64,000 nucleotides of DNA, from NCBI GenBank assembly GCA_020637755.1, contig JACKJW010000003.1, positions 1-64,000 on the forward strand, in the 5' to 3' direction. The notes under the pieces were generated by a model that was not told the origin of the DNA, searched no databases, and saw nothing but the letters and a program-made list of their open reading frames with translations. The position numbers and the translations under genes are program-made. This stretch comes from Brucellaceae bacterium (GTDB lineage: Bacteria > Pseudomonadota > Alphaproteobacteria > Rhizobiales > Rhizobiaceae). Numbering within the stretch: position 1 is the first letter of the stretch; every line of letters begins with the position of its first letter. This document shows positions 1 to 9,240 of this stretch, piece by piece.

Positions 1-1
1 C

Positions 2-280
2 CCCAAGCGCATGAAGAAGCTGGCCAAGATGTATTTCGGCCGGCTGGAAGCCTATGAGAAGGCGCTTGATGCCGGTGACCGCGCGGCCCTTTCGGCGGCT
101 CTTTCCCGCAACATCCGCCCCGACGCCGATGTCTGGCCCGAGGCACAAGAGCTCGCGGACTACATGTTTGCTGCCGATGCGGCACTGGGCGGGGAGCCTG
201 ACGAGGCCTTTCTGGAGGGCAATGTGCGTTTTCCTGATCCGGCGGCTGTCGCGGCGGCACCCAGGGACGGGGGAGTGTGA
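2..280 (+). CDS. Ubiquinol-cytochrome c chaperone (C-terminal part)
   Basis: This is the C-terminal end of a protein resembling the CBP3/UQCC1 chaperone family, which helps assemble the cytochrome bc1 complex. The frame is open to the window edge, so the N-terminus is missing and the ATG at 11 is probably internal. Visible family-like features are an aromatic/basic start (MYFGRLEAYEKAL) and a LADYMF segment near the end. It lies 3 bp before the DUF177 gene, an arrangement usual in Rhizobiales, so the two are probably cotranscribed. The assignment rests on motif impression and neighbourhood. Confidence 0.7.
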   Translation, partial: PKRMKKLAKMYFGRLEAYEKALDAGDRAALSAALSRNIRPDADVWPEAQELADYMFAADAALGGEPDEAFLEGNVRFPDPAAVAAAPRDGGV

Positions 281-283
281 GCC

Positions 284-832
284 ATGCAGGATGAGATCAG
301 CCCCGTATCCTTCCCCGTTTCCGTCAAGATCCTGCCGTCCCGTGGTCTGCCGGTCCAGATCGATGCCGGCGCCAAGGCGCGCGTCCGTCTGGCCGCAGAG
401 CACGGGCTGGAGGACGTGCTGAGTTTCAAGGCCGATCTCCTCGTCACCCGATGGAAGAAAGATGGCGTGCGCGTTGCCGGAACGGTCATGGCGGATATTG
501 TCCAGCTTTGTGTCGTCACGCTGGAGCCGATCGAAAACCACGTCGAAGCGCAGATCGACACCATCCTCGTCCCGGAAAATTCGCGCCTTGCAAGGCCAGC
601 CAGCGTCGAGGGCGAGATCATCATCGATGCGGAGGGCGCCGATTTGCCCGATACTTTCGAGGGAAGCGAGATCGACGCGGGCGCCATCGCCGAGGAGCAT
701 TTCGAGCTGGCGGTCGATCCTTATCCCCGAAAGCCCGGCGCGACCTTGCCGGGCGATGCGCAGGACAGCGAACCGGCGCGGGAAAACCCCTTCGCCAAGC
801 TCGCCGTGCTGCGAAAAGATGAGGGAAAGTGA
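284..832 (+). CDS. DUF177 (YceD family) protein
   Basis: A 182-residue cytoplasmic protein of the DUF177/YceD family, whose members are linked to accumulation of 23S rRNA or the large ribosomal subunit. The centre holds a region with ADIVQLCVVTLEPIENHVEA, where family members carry a conserved Cys and a LEP motif; an acidic stretch with LPDTFEGSEIDAGAIAEEHF follows, then a DPYPRKPGA tail. Alphaproteobacterial members lack rpmF as direct neighbour, as here; plsX follows after about 118 bp. The ATG has no strong Shine-Dalgarno and follows the previous stop by 3 bp, suggesting translational coupling. Confidence 0.85.
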   Translation: MQDEISPVSFPVSVKILPSRGLPVQIDAGAKARVRLAAEHGLEDVLSFKADLLVTRWKKDGVRVAGTVMADIVQLCVVTLEPIENHVEAQIDTILVPENSRLARPASVEGEIIIDAEGADLPDTFEGSEIDAGAIAEEHFELAVDPYPRKPGATLPGDAQDSEPARENPFAKLAVLRKDEGK

Positions 833-949
833 ACCGCGACCGGCCGAAAGCCATTGTGCGCCACGTCAAAACCGCTATTTTCGCCGGGCTTTTGTCTGGT
901 CCATGTGCCGGCTTGGCGCGCGTGAGGCGGCAAAACAGGAAGTGACGAT

Positions 950-2011
950 TTGATCCGCATATCCATCGACGCAATGGGGGGCGACCACGGAGCGTCCGTT
1001 GTCCTGCCCGGCCTCGAAAAGGTCCTGGAGCGGCGCAGTGACGTCGAGTTCCTGCTGTTTGGCCGCGAGGCGGATGTCCTGCCGCTTCTGGAAACCCTGC
1101 CGCGCCTGAAGGCCCGTTCCACCTTCCACCATTGCGATGTCGTCGTTGCGATGGATGACAAGCCGAGCCAGGCGTTGCGCAACGGACGCTGGAAATCCTC
1201 CATGTGGCGCGCGATCGAGGCGGTGAAGAAAGGCGAGGCCGAAGCCTGCATTTCCGCCGGCAACACCGGCGCGCTGATGGCCATGTCGAAATTCTGCCTG
1301 CGCACCATGGCCAACATCGAACGGCCCATCCTCGCTGCGATCTGGCCTACCGCGCGCTCCGAAAGCGTGGTGACCGATGTCGGCGCCACCATCGGGGCCG
1401 ATGCGCAGCAACTGGCTGATTTCGCCATTTTGGGCTCCGCCATGGCCCGCGCCCTCTTCGGCATCAAGCGCCCCACGGTCGGCCTGCTCAATGTCGGGGT
1501 CGAGGAGATCAAGGGCCAGGAAGAGGTCAAGGAAGCCGGCCGCATGTTGCGCGAGGCCAATCTGGTCAGCATGGACTATCGCGGCTTCGTCGAGGGCGAC
1601 GATATCGGCAAGGGCACGACCGATGTGGTGGTGACCGAAGGCTTCACCGGCAACATCGCGCTGAAGACCGCCGAGGGCACGGCCAAGCAGATTGGCGGCT
1701 ATCTGCGTGCCGCCATGCAGCGCACCTGGCGCGCCAGGCTCGGCTATCTGCTGGCCCGCGACGCCTTTGCCCAGCTACGCGAAAAGATGGACCCGCGCCG
1801 CGCCAATGGTGGCGTGTTTCTCGGTCTCAACGGTATCGTTGTGAAGAGCCATGGCGGCACCGATGCCGAGGGCTTCGCCGCGGCCGTGGAGATGGGTTAC
1901 GACATGGTGCGCAACCGCCTGCTGGAGCAGATCGGCAACGATCTCGAGCAGTTCCACGCGCGCACGGCCGCCCCGGCAGGCAACGACACCAACGCCAAGG
2001 AAACTGAATGA
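950..2011 (+). CDS. plsX: Phosphate acyltransferase PlsX
   Basis: PlsX makes acyl-phosphate from acyl-ACP, the first step of the PlsX/PlsY route to phosphatidic acid. The 353-residue length is normal. The N-terminus has the family signature IDAMGGDHG, followed later by ISAGNTGALMA and the conserved EGFTGNIALKTAEG segment. The start is TTG at 950 with AGGAAG about 8 nt upstream; no better ATG keeps the IDAMGGD motif. It overlaps fabH by 4 bp, so the two are translationally coupled, as in many Hyphomicrobiales. Confidence 0.97.
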   Translation: MIRISIDAMGGDHGASVVLPGLEKVLERRSDVEFLLFGREADVLPLLETLPRLKARSTFHHCDVVVAMDDKPSQALRNGRWKSSMWRAIEAVKKGEAEACISAGNTGALMAMSKFCLRTMANIERPILAAIWPTARSESVVTDVGATIGADAQQLADFAILGSAMARALFGIKRPTVGLLNVGVEEIKGQEEVKEAGRMLREANLVSMDYRGFVEGDDIGKGTTDVVVTEGFTGNIALKTAEGTAKQIGGYLRAAMQRTWRARLGYLLARDAFAQLREKMDPRRANGGVFLGLNGIVVKSHGGTDAEGFAAAVEMGYDMVRNRLLEQIGNDLEQFHARTAAPAGNDTNAKETE

Positions 2012-2982
2012 TGATCCGGTCTGTCCTCCTGGGCGCAGGCTCCGCCCTTCCGCGCCGCATCGTCCGCAACGCCGATCTGGAAGGGGTGATGGAAACCTCC
2101 GACGAGTGGATCGTGCAGCGCACCGGCATCCGCCAGCGGCACATTGCAGCCGATGACGAGACGACCGCATCGCTGGGCGAGGCGGCGGCGCGTGCGGCCC
2201 TTGATGCGGCTGGACTGAAGCCGGAGGACATCGGCCTGATCGTGCTTGCCACCTCCACGCCGAACAACACCTTTCCGGCGACAGCGGTCGAGATCCAGAA
2301 CCGGCTCGGCATCCATCACGGCTTTGCCTTCGACATCCAGGCCGTTTGCTCCGGCTTCGTCTTTGCCATCAACACCGCCGACCTCTATCTGCGCGGCGGC
2401 ATGGCCAGGCGCGCGCTTGTCATCGGCTCGGAAACCTTCTCGCGCATTCTCGACTGGGACGACCGCACGACCTGCGTCCTCTTCGGTGACGGCGCCGGCG
2501 CGGTGGTGCTGGAAGCCCGCGAGGAAGCCGGCACCATGGCCGATACAGGGATCATTGCCGCTTCGCTGCGCTCGGACGGCGCCCACAAGGACAAGCTCTT
2601 TGTCGATGGCGGTCCGTCCACCACCAAGACGGTCGGCCATCTGCGCATGGAGGGCCGCGAGGTCTTCAAGCATGCCGTCGGCATGATCACCGATGTGATC
2701 GAGGATGTCTTTGCCCAGGCCGGCATCACGGCGGCTGACCTCGACTGGTTCGTGCCCCATCAGGCCAACAAGCGCATCATCGACGCCTCCGCCAAGAAGC
2801 TGGGCATCGACCCGGAGAAGGTGGTCATCACGGTCGATCACCACGGCAACACCTCCGCGGCCTCGGTCCCGCTCGCACTGACAGAGGCGATCGGCGATGG
2901 CCGCATCAGGAAGGGCGACCTTATCCTGCTGGAAGCCATGGGCGGCGGATTCACGTGGGGTGCGGTTCTTTTGCGGTTTTGA
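2008..2982 (+). CDS. fabH: 3-oxoacyl-ACP synthase III (FabH)
   Basis: FabH condenses acetyl-CoA with malonyl-ACP to start type II fatty acid synthesis. The thiolase-fold protein of 324 residues shows the whole catalytic triad: Cys in QAVCSGF (about residue 113), His in VPHQANKRI (about 251) and Asn in DHHGNTSAAS (about 281). TSDEWIVQRTGI near the N-terminus is a strong FabH signature. It starts inside the plsX stop codon and is followed by about 120 bp that contain promoter-like sequence for ihfA. Confidence 0.97.
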   Translation: MMIRSVLLGAGSALPRRIVRNADLEGVMETSDEWIVQRTGIRQRHIAADDETTASLGEAAARAALDAAGLKPEDIGLIVLATSTPNNTFPATAVEIQNRLGIHHGFAFDIQAVCSGFVFAINTADLYLRGGMARRALVIGSETFSRILDWDDRTTCVLFGDGAGAVVLEAREEAGTMADTGIIAASLRSDGAHKDKLFVDGGPSTTKTVGHLRMEGREVFKHAVGMITDVIEDVFAQAGITAADLDWFVPHQANKRIIDASAKKLGIDPEKVVITVDHHGNTSAASVPLALTEAIGDGRIRKGDLILLEAMGGGFTWGAVLLRF

Positions 2983-3101
2983 GCCCGTTTGGCGTACTTT
3001 ATAGTACCATTCCGCGCCCTTGCGACCCTTGACCATTATGACCGATAACGGGTAGGGTTTGCCGTCACGTTTTGGGGTGAGGACGGGCAGGAAGAACGCG
3101 C

Positions 3102-3419
3102 ATGAGCGGAAAAACGATTACACGCGCCGATCTTTCAGAGGCCGTCTATCGCAAGGTCGGGTTGTCCAGAACGGAATCAGCCCAACTTGTCGAGATGGTC
3201 CTGGACGAGATCTGCAACGCCATCGTGCGGGGCGAGTCTGTCAAGCTCTCCTCCTTTGCCACCTTTCAGGTCCGCTCCAAGAACGAGCGCATCGGCCGCA
3301 ATCCCAAGACGGGCGAGGAAGTGCCGATCCTTCCGCGCAAGGTCATGACCTTCAAGGCCTCCAATGTGCTCAAGAGCCGCATTGTCGACGCCCACAAGAA
3401 GACCAGGAAAAAGGGCTGA
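3102..3419 (+). CDS. ihfA: Integration host factor subunit alpha
   Basis: A 105-residue DNA-bending protein of the HU/IHF family, which pairs with IhfB and bends DNA sharply at recombination and promoter sites. The beta-arm contains RNPKTGEEVPILPRKVMTFKAS, where the intercalating Pro sits, and the N-terminal helices start TITRADLSEAVYRKVGL, typical of IhfA rather than HU. A second HU-type gene lies at 35353. The ATG at 3102 is chosen because it gives the normal family length. MerR follows after about 100 bp. Confidence 0.95.
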   Translation: MSGKTITRADLSEAVYRKVGLSRTESAQLVEMVLDEICNAIVRGESVKLSSFATFQVRSKNERIGRNPKTGEEVPILPRKVMTFKASNVLKSRIVDAHKKTRKKG

Positions 3420-3523
3420 GCCTTCCCGGCCGCGCCGAAGCTTGAATTTGCCTGCGTGAGCGGGTCGAATGGCGGGTGACGATTCGGTGGCGGAAACCTC
3501 TGCCCGCACGCCAGGAGGCCCCC

Positions 3524-4069
3524 TTGGACAAAAGCCCGGACGCATTCCGCACCATCTCCGAAGTGGCCGATGATCTCGATCTGCCGCAGCATGTGCTGCG
3601 CTTCTGGGAAACCCGCTTCAACCAGATCAAGCCGATGAAGCGCGGCGGCGGGCGTCGCTATTACCGGCCGCAGGATGTCGATCTCATCAAGGGCATTCGC
3701 CATCTCCTGTATGACCAGGGCTACACGATCAAGGGCGTCCAGCGCCTTCTCAAGGATAACGGCACGCCCTTTGTCGTGGCGCTTGGTAGCGGCGACATGT
3801 CGGCCATCGAGGCGATTGCTCAGCGCAAGCAGGCAGAAATGGAAGCCGATGCGCCGCACAAGGCGCCCGATGCGCCGGTGGACGACAACCGTCTCGTCGG
3901 CGAGGCGCGCGCAAAGCCAGCCCGGCGGTTCTTCAGCCTCGGCAAGGGCGAGGAGGAAGGCCCGGTCGAGCCCGGCAGCAACAAGCTCTCCAAGGACAAT
4001 CGTGCGCTGCTGCAGGAAGCGCTCTTTGATCTTCTGGAGTGCAAGCGCCTGCTCGACCAGGTACGCTGA
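3524..4069 (+). CDS. MerR family transcriptional regulator
   Basis: A 181-residue regulator with a MerR winged-helix domain at the N-terminus: FRTISEVADDLDLPQHVLRF forms the recognition helix-turn-helix, then WETRFNQIKP and the wing GGGRRYYRPQDVDLI. The C-terminal half is low-complexity and shows no Cys-rich metal site, so the signal is unknown. TTG at 3524 is chosen as start because a perfect AGGAGG lies 5 nt upstream and DKSPDAFRTISEV is the usual start in rhizobial homologues; an upstream ATG at 3476 would add 16 poorly conserved residues. The ihfA-merR pairing is common in Hyphomicrobiales. Confidence 0.92.
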   Translation: MDKSPDAFRTISEVADDLDLPQHVLRFWETRFNQIKPMKRGGGRRYYRPQDVDLIKGIRHLLYDQGYTIKGVQRLLKDNGTPFVVALGSGDMSAIEAIAQRKQAEMEADAPHKAPDAPVDDNRLVGEARAKPARRFFSLGKGEEEGPVEPGSNKLSKDNRALLQEALFDLLECKRLLDQVR

Positions 4070-4096
4070 GCCGCCGGACCAAGGGGAGAACGTGTC

Positions 4097-4390
4097 ATGG
4101 CTGCCTTCATCATCGCCGACGTGCGGATTGAAAATCCTGAAGACTACCCGGCCTACATGAAGCAGGCGCGCGCCATCGCGGAATCATACGGCGGGCAATA
4201 TCGTGCTCGCGGCGGCGAGCTTGAGGTGATCGACAAGGACCTCTGGGAGCCGACACGCCTCGTCATCATCGAGTTTCCCGACATGGCGAGCGCCAAGGCC
4301 TTCGCCCACTCCGCCGACTATGCGCCCGTACAGGCCATCCGGCACGCAAATGCCAAGAGCACGGTTGTCATCATCGACGGGTGTGACTGA
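4097..4390 (+). CDS. DUF1330 domain protein
   Basis: A 97-residue protein of the DUF1330 family, a dimeric alpha/beta-barrel (ferredoxin-like) fold of unknown function. Typical features are AAFIIADVRIENPEDYPAYM at the start, a central YRARGGELEVID strand, WEPTRLVIIEFPDMASAKAF and the YAPVQAIRHANAKS helix. Cytosolic, no signal peptide. It follows merR by 27 bp on the same strand and precedes tRNA-Pro on the other strand. Confidence 0.92.
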   Translation: MAAFIIADVRIENPEDYPAYMKQARAIAESYGGQYRARGGELEVIDKDLWEPTRLVIIEFPDMASAKAFAHSADYAPVQAIRHANAKSTVVIIDGCD

Positions 4391-4479
4391 TCCGGCGTCG
4401 ACAGCTCGACGGTTGGCCTGACCGGCCGGCACGCGGCCGTGCAGGACCAGCGGTCATGATGTGCAGGGTGCCAAGGAAA

Positions 4480-4556
<77 letters not shown>

Positions 4557-4635
4557 ACGGATGGCCTTCTAGCTGTCCACGGCATCGCTGGCAACCGGAA
4601 AACATGTCGGCATGCAGGAAAATGGAGCCGCGCGG

Positions 4636-5904
4636 TCAGGCGGGGAGCAGGGCCGGGTGCTCGCGGCCTCGCGCGCGTGCGCCCTGCACCCGCATCTCCA
4701 GTGCGATCACGCCCCAGACCATGCCGAGCAGGATGTAGAAATGGCGCCAGTGATCCGTGTCGATCACCGTGCCGAGCAGTACGTGGCCGAGCAGGGCCGA
4801 ATAGGCGCACATGAAGAACGGCTGCCATGGCCGCTGCCGGAACAGGATGCGGAAGCCCGCCGCCAGCGTCCACATGATCAGCAGGAAATAGGAGAAGAAG
4901 CCGAGCCAGCCATAGTCCATCAGCGCCTTCAGCCAGATATTGTGCGTGTCCTCGCCGAACATCAGGCCGAAATTGAGCGGCCCGATGCCGAGCGGCTTCT
5001 CCATCGCCATCATGAAGCCGATGGCATGGCGGGCAAAGCGTCCCAGCCGCGCGCCATCATAATCCTGCACGATCTTGGCGCGCGTCTGGAAAAGGTCGGC
5101 CACCGACGGGATTTGCAGGGCGATGAGGACGGCAACGACCAGAAGGACAACGGCAATGCCGGACATGACCAGCACGCGCAGCCGGAATTTCGGCGACGGG
5201 TCCTGGAGAAAGAGCATGCCGACCAGCACGATGGTGCCGATGCCGAACAGGCCCCACGCGCCGCGCGAAAAGGAAAGGAAGATGCCGAGCGAGATGATGA
5301 GCAGCGGCACGGCGATCAGCGGCATGCGCGAGACCGGACCGGTGACGAGGCGGTGGATCAGGTAGAAGGCAGGCGCGACAAGATAGGGGCCGAACACGTT
5401 CGGATCCTGGAAGGCACCCGCCGCGCGATTGTAGAGCGTGAAGGCCTCCGCACCGGGAAAGGCATGGAAATAGCCCAGAATGCCGAGGATCGACGTGCCG
5501 GTGGCACCGATCACCCAGGCATGGAACATCGGGCGGAACAGGGCAGGGCGCGCCTCGATCACGGCGGCAAAGAAGATGGCCGTGAAGCCCAGGAACAGCG
5601 AGACGGCGAGGTAGAGCGGCGTGTCGCGGATTTCCGCCATGGTCAGCATCGACAGGAACCCGCCGATGTTGAAGGTCACGATCAGCACCGTCAGCGGCAT
5701 GATCCCGCGGGACAGGCGCAAGCCCATCAGCCCCCAGACCGGAAGCAGCGCTGCCATGTAGAGTTCGTACGGAGCCGGTTCGCGGATGACGAAGCCTGCC
5801 AGGAACACCGCAAGCGCCGCCGCAAAGCTGGAAACGATCGCAACCAGCTTGGCATTGACGGCAGCGCGCGGCAGCGCCGCGCCATAATGGGTGATCGCGC
5901 TCAA
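4636..5904 (-). CDS. O-antigen polymerase/ligase-like membrane protein (Wzy-type)
   Basis: A 422-residue polytopic inner-membrane protein with about ten to twelve hydrophobic segments, of the O-antigen ligase/Wzy polymerase superfamily. The long periplasmic loop carries GAFQDPNVFGPYLVAP, the SFSRGAWG stretch, and the family hallmark FGEDTHNIWLKALMDYGWLG. In a Wzx/Wzy pathway it would join repeat units on undecaprenyl-diphosphate at the periplasmic face. It overlaps the 3' end of the sugar-transferase gene by 4 bp. HfsC/HfsI-type holdfast polymerases are a plausible closer match, inferred from context. Confidence 0.85.
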   Translation of the reverse strand: MSAITHYGAALPRAAVNAKLVAIVSSFAAALAVFLAGFVIREPAPYELYMAALLPVWGLMGLRLSRGIMPLTVLIVTFNIGGFLSMLTMAEIRDTPLYLAVSLFLGFTAIFFAAVIEARPALFRPMFHAWVIGATGTSILGILGYFHAFPGAEAFTLYNRAAGAFQDPNVFGPYLVAPAFYLIHRLVTGPVSRMPLIAVPLLIISLGIFLSFSRGAWGLFGIGTIVLVGMLFLQDPSPKFRLRVLVMSGIAVVLLVVAVLIALQIPSVADLFQTRAKIVQDYDGARLGRFARHAIGFMMAMEKPLGIGPLNFGLMFGEDTHNIWLKALMDYGWLGFFSYFLLIMWTLAAGFRILFRQRPWQPFFMCAYSALLGHVLLGTVIDTDHWRHFYILLGMVWGVIALEMRVQGARARGREHPALLPA

Positions 5905-7439
5905 TAGGCGTTTTCCGATTTCAACAGGCGGATGGGTGTTAGGAACAGGATCTTCAGGTCGAACAGCAGCGACCAGTTCTCGATGTAATAGAGGTCGAAT
6001 TCGGTGCGCCGCTGAATCTTCTCGTCGGTATCCACTTCACCGCGCCAGCCGTTGATCTGCGCCCAGCCGGTGACACCCGGCTTGACGCGGTGGCGGGCAA
6101 AATAGCCGTCCACGACTTCGTTAAACAGCATGTTGTGCGATTGCGCAGCCACCGCATGAGGGCGCGGGCCGACCAGCGACAGCGAGCCGATGAGCGAATT
6201 GAAGAACTGCGGCAGCTCGTCAATGGAGGTCTTGCGGATGAACCGGCCGACGCGGGTGACGCGCGGGTCGTTTTTCGTCACCGCCTGCTTGGCGGTCGGG
6301 TCGCACATTTCGGTGTACATCGAACGGAACTTGAAGACGTCGATTTCCTCGTTGTTGAAGCCATGGCGCTTCTGCTTGAAGAACACCGGTCCCTTGCTCT
6401 CCAGCTTGATCGCAAGGGCGGTCGCCAGCATTACCGGCGAAAAGGCAATGATGGCGAGAGCCGAAAAGACAATGTCGAACATGCGCTTGGCCACCGAATC
6501 CCAGTCGGTGATCGGCTTGTCGAAAATATCGAGCATCGGCACGCTGCCGACGTAGGAATAGGCGCGCGGGCGGAATTGCAGCAGGTTGGAATGGGCCGAC
6601 AGGCGGATGTCCACCGGCAGCACCCAGACCTTCTTGAGCATTGTCAGAACCCGGCGTTCCGCCGTCAGCGGCATGGCGACAATCAGCATGTCGATCTGGG
6701 CGATGCGCGCGAATTCCAGCAGGTCGTCAATGGTGCCGAGCTTGGGGTATCCAGCCACGATGGGCGGCGAGCGGTGATCGTCGCGATCGTCGAACATGCC
6801 GCAGATGCGGATGTCATTGAAGGGCGATTGCTCGATGCCGCGGATCAGGCGCTCGGCCTCCTGGCCACCGCCGACGATCACGGCGCGCCGCTCCATGCGG
6901 CCATTGCGCGACCAGCGGATGATGAGGCGCGAGATGAAGAAGCGCATGGCCATCAGCGCGACGAAGCCGCCGGCCGCCCAGCCGCCAAACCAGACACGCG
7001 AGAACTGCGCGGAGTTCTTCAGGAAGAAACCGGTGAGCGCCATCAGCGCAAAGGCTCCGGCATAGGCAAGCAGGGTGCGGCTGATGCGCTGATAGGGCCG
7101 GCGAAGGCGCGAGATGCGATAACCCTCTCCCAGCTCCATCGCCGCGACAACCAGGGCGGAACCGGCAAGCGCGGCGAGCACGTAAGACCCGGCTATGGCG
7201 CTGGAAACGCCGACATAATGCAGGAACAGGCCGAGCCCGATGGCGGCCAGCAACGCGAACTCCAGCAGCCTCACGATGCCCGAGATCATGCCCGGCGACA
7301 GCTTGTCGTCGCGATATTGCGCGGCGACCGTCTTGGCCATGGCATTGAAGGCGCGCGAACGGGCCTTGGCTTCCTCGTCCGGCTGGAACTCCCGGACCGC
7401 CTTGGGCGAGAACGAGTCTGTCGGGTCAATCCTGTTCAT
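5901..7439 (-). CDS. Undecaprenyl-phosphate glucose phosphotransferase
   Basis: A 512-residue polyprenyl-phosphate hexose-1-phosphate transferase that loads the first sugar onto undecaprenyl phosphate. It has an N-terminal set of four hydrophobic helices (about residues 60-175), a Rossmann-like CoA-binding_3 domain (RRAVIVGGGQEAERLIRGI), a fifth helix near 340 (IVFSALAIIAFSPVMLATAL) and the C-terminal sugar transferase domain with FKFRSMY, KTSIDELPQFFNSLIGSLSL, VGPRP and VKPGVTGWAQINGWRGE. The architecture matches WcaJ/HfsE/UppE proteins. It probably heads a two-gene unit with the polymerase; 87 bp separate it from the glycosyltransferase upstream. Confidence 0.93.
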   Translation of the reverse strand: MNRIDPTDSFSPKAVREFQPDEEAKARSRAFNAMAKTVAAQYRDDKLSPGMISGIVRLLEFALLAAIGLGLFLHYVGVSSAIAGSYVLAALAGSALVVAAMELGEGYRISRLRRPYQRISRTLLAYAGAFALMALTGFFLKNSAQFSRVWFGGWAAGGFVALMAMRFFISRLIIRWSRNGRMERRAVIVGGGQEAERLIRGIEQSPFNDIRICGMFDDRDDHRSPPIVAGYPKLGTIDDLLEFARIAQIDMLIVAMPLTAERRVLTMLKKVWVLPVDIRLSAHSNLLQFRPRAYSYVGSVPMLDIFDKPITDWDSVAKRMFDIVFSALAIIAFSPVMLATALAIKLESKGPVFFKQKRHGFNNEEIDVFKFRSMYTEMCDPTAKQAVTKNDPRVTRVGRFIRKTSIDELPQFFNSLIGSLSLVGPRPHAVAAQSHNMLFNEVVDGYFARHRVKPGVTGWAQINGWRGEVDTDEKIQRRTEFDLYYIENWSLLFDLKILFLTPIRLLKSENAY

Positions 7440-7526
7440 GGCATCTTCCGGTGGCTTGGGCGCTTGGTCGCACCGCTTGCGCTGAAGATAGCCTGAAGCT
7501 GCTAAGAAACCCTTGAGGCAGCCGTC

Positions 7527-8669
7527 TCAGGCATCGCCGGAAAGGATGGCGGCATAGATGGCGTTGATCGAAGCCGCCATGGCGCTTGCCGAAAAGCGCT
7601 GGTGCAGCGTCGCGGGCGATGGCATGGCTGCGGCGAACCGCGCCTCGTCATCGAGTGCAGCCTGCATGGTGGCCGAAACGGACGCCTGCTCCGGTTCCAT
7701 CAGCGCGGGGCTGTCCGTGCCCAGGATTTCCGGAATGCCGCCGACCCGGCTCGCCAGCATGATTTTTCCTGCCGCCAGCGCTTCCAGCACCGTGTAGGGC
7801 ATGGCTTCGGCGCGTGATGACAGCACGATGATCCGTCCGAGCCGGAAGGCCTCGCGCGCCGGCATCGGCATGTGAAACGTAATGCGATTTTCAGCACCGG
7901 CAGCCTTGACGCGCGCGATGAGGGCGTCGCGGTCGTCTCCGTCGCCGATGATGACGCCGCTTGCAGGTGTGCCGTCAGGACGTTTTGCCGCGAGCACGGC
8001 TTCAAGGAAGAGGTCCGGCCCCTTCAAGTCGCGCAGCATGCCCATGAACATGAAGTCGGCGGCGTCTGCCTCCGGGACGACCGGCTCGAACTCCGGATCG
8101 GTCAGCCCGTTGTGCACCATGAAGGAGCGGCACGCCGGTTCGCCGATCTTGGTGAGGAAGGTCTGCCGCTCATGCTCGGAAACGAACAGGATCGCGTCGC
8201 TCATCCGCGACAGCTGTTTTTCGAGCACGAAGAACACCTTGCCCGTGACCGTGTCGGGATCATAGTGCAGGCTTCCGCCATGGGGTGAATAGAGGCGGGC
8301 TACGCGTGACCTGAAGACCCGCAGGAGTGAACCGAACACACGCGCATAGACGCCCCCCTTGGCGCCGTGCCCGTGCAGCACGTCCGGTTTCAAGCTCTTG
8401 ACATGTTTGAATGTTTTTGCCGCAGCGGCGATGTCTCCGGGACCGATGTGGCGCTGCATGGGCGTGCGGATGACGCCCAGCGCCAGTTCCGGTGCCAGCT
8501 CCTCCAGCTGCCGCGCCTCGAACGCGCCGCCCGTGGTGGAATCGCAGATGATGCCGACCCGGTGTCCGAGCGCCTGCTGGGCCCGCGACAGGTCCCGCAC
8601 GTGGCGGAAGATGCCGCCCACCGGTGAACGGAAGCAATGCACGATGGTGAGCGGGGCAGGGCTTGCCAT
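7527..8669 (-). CDS. Glycosyltransferase family 4
   Basis: A 380-residue GT-B retaining glycosyltransferase. The N-terminal acceptor domain begins TIVHCFRSPVGGIFRHVRDL, and the C-terminal donor domain carries FMFMGMLRDLKGPDLFLEAV and the E-x7-E-like motif region SSRAEAMPYTVLEALAAGK. It would add a sugar to the lipid-linked intermediate at the cytoplasmic face. It follows the export lipoprotein gene by 4 bp, so they are one operon. The transferred sugar cannot be read from sequence. Confidence 0.92.
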   Translation of the reverse strand: MASPAPLTIVHCFRSPVGGIFRHVRDLSRAQQALGHRVGIICDSTTGGAFEARQLEELAPELALGVIRTPMQRHIGPGDIAAAAKTFKHVKSLKPDVLHGHGAKGGVYARVFGSLLRVFRSRVARLYSPHGGSLHYDPDTVTGKVFFVLEKQLSRMSDAILFVSEHERQTFLTKIGEPACRSFMVHNGLTDPEFEPVVPEADAADFMFMGMLRDLKGPDLFLEAVLAAKRPDGTPASGVIIGDGDDRDALIARVKAAGAENRITFHMPMPAREAFRLGRIIVLSSRAEAMPYTVLEALAAGKIMLASRVGGIPEILGTDSPALMEPEQASVSATMQAALDDEARFAAAMPSPATLHQRFSASAMAASINAIYAAILSGDA

Positions 8670-8673
8670 CTAA

Positions 8674-9240
8674 TCAGAAGAATCGCTCGCGGACATAGAC
8701 CGTGTCGCCAGGCAGAAGCGGATCGGACAGCAGCACCCGGCCGGTCAGCACCTTGCCATTGACGGTGCGCGTGACATCGGCACTGGCCTGGTTGCCGCGC
8801 GCGCTGAATCCGCCGGCAAGCGCGATGGCCTTTTGCACCGTCAGGCCCGGCACATAGGAATATTGCCCGGCCGAACCCACTTCACCCATCACGAAGACCG
8901 GCCGGTAACGGTCCACTTCCACCGACACGTCGGGATCACGGATGTAGCCCGAACGCAGTTGCGCCGCGATGGCGCTTTCCATTTCCTGCACGGTGCGCCC
9001 GCGTGCGGGCACCTGCCCGACCAGCGGGAAGGCGATGTAGCCGGACTGGTCCACCGCATAGGTGTTGGTCAGGCCCTCCTGGTCGAACACGGTCACGCGG
9101 ACCCGGTCGCCCGCATCCAGCCGGTAGGCCTGCTGCAGCGCCTGGTGAAAGGCTGGCGGCGTCGGCCTGTAGCTCGCGCAACCCGATGCGCTCATCGCGG
9201 CGGCGGCCACAAGGGCAAGGGTGAAGTCTCGGCGGTTCAT
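8674..9240 (-). CDS. Polysaccharide export lipoprotein (Wza/OPX type)
   Basis: A short outer-membrane polysaccharide export protein (about 188 residues). The start at 9240 gives MNRRDFTLALVAAAAMSASG followed by Cys, a signal peptide with lipobox. The Poly_export domain follows (LDAGDRVRVTVFDQEGLTNT, VDQSGYIAFPLVGQVPARGR), then one SLBB domain (PVFVMGEVGSAGQYSYVPGL). Longer Wza proteins have extra SLBB domains and a C-terminal helix barrel; this short form needs another outer-membrane partner. ATG at 9240 is preferred because GAAAAGG lies about 12 nt upstream, though 9261 is possible. It is divergent to the Wzz-like gene at 9499. Confidence 0.92.
   Translation of the reverse strand: MNRRDFTLALVAAAAMSASGCASYRPTPPAFHQALQQAYRLDAGDRVRVTVFDQEGLTNTYAVDQSGYIAFPLVGQVPARGRTVQEMESAIAAQLRSGYIRDPDVSVEVDRYRPVFVMGEVGSAGQYSYVPGLTVQKAIALAGGFSARGNQASADVTRTVNGKVLTGRVLLSDPLLPGDTVYVRERFF

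Noticed and set aside
4612..7496. Long plus-strand open frames (431 and 468 codons) across the polymerase and sugar transferase genes
   Set aside because: Both are antisense shadows of high-GC genes with strong family motifs on the minus strand; their translations are rich in Arg, Gln, His and Asp and show no domain.
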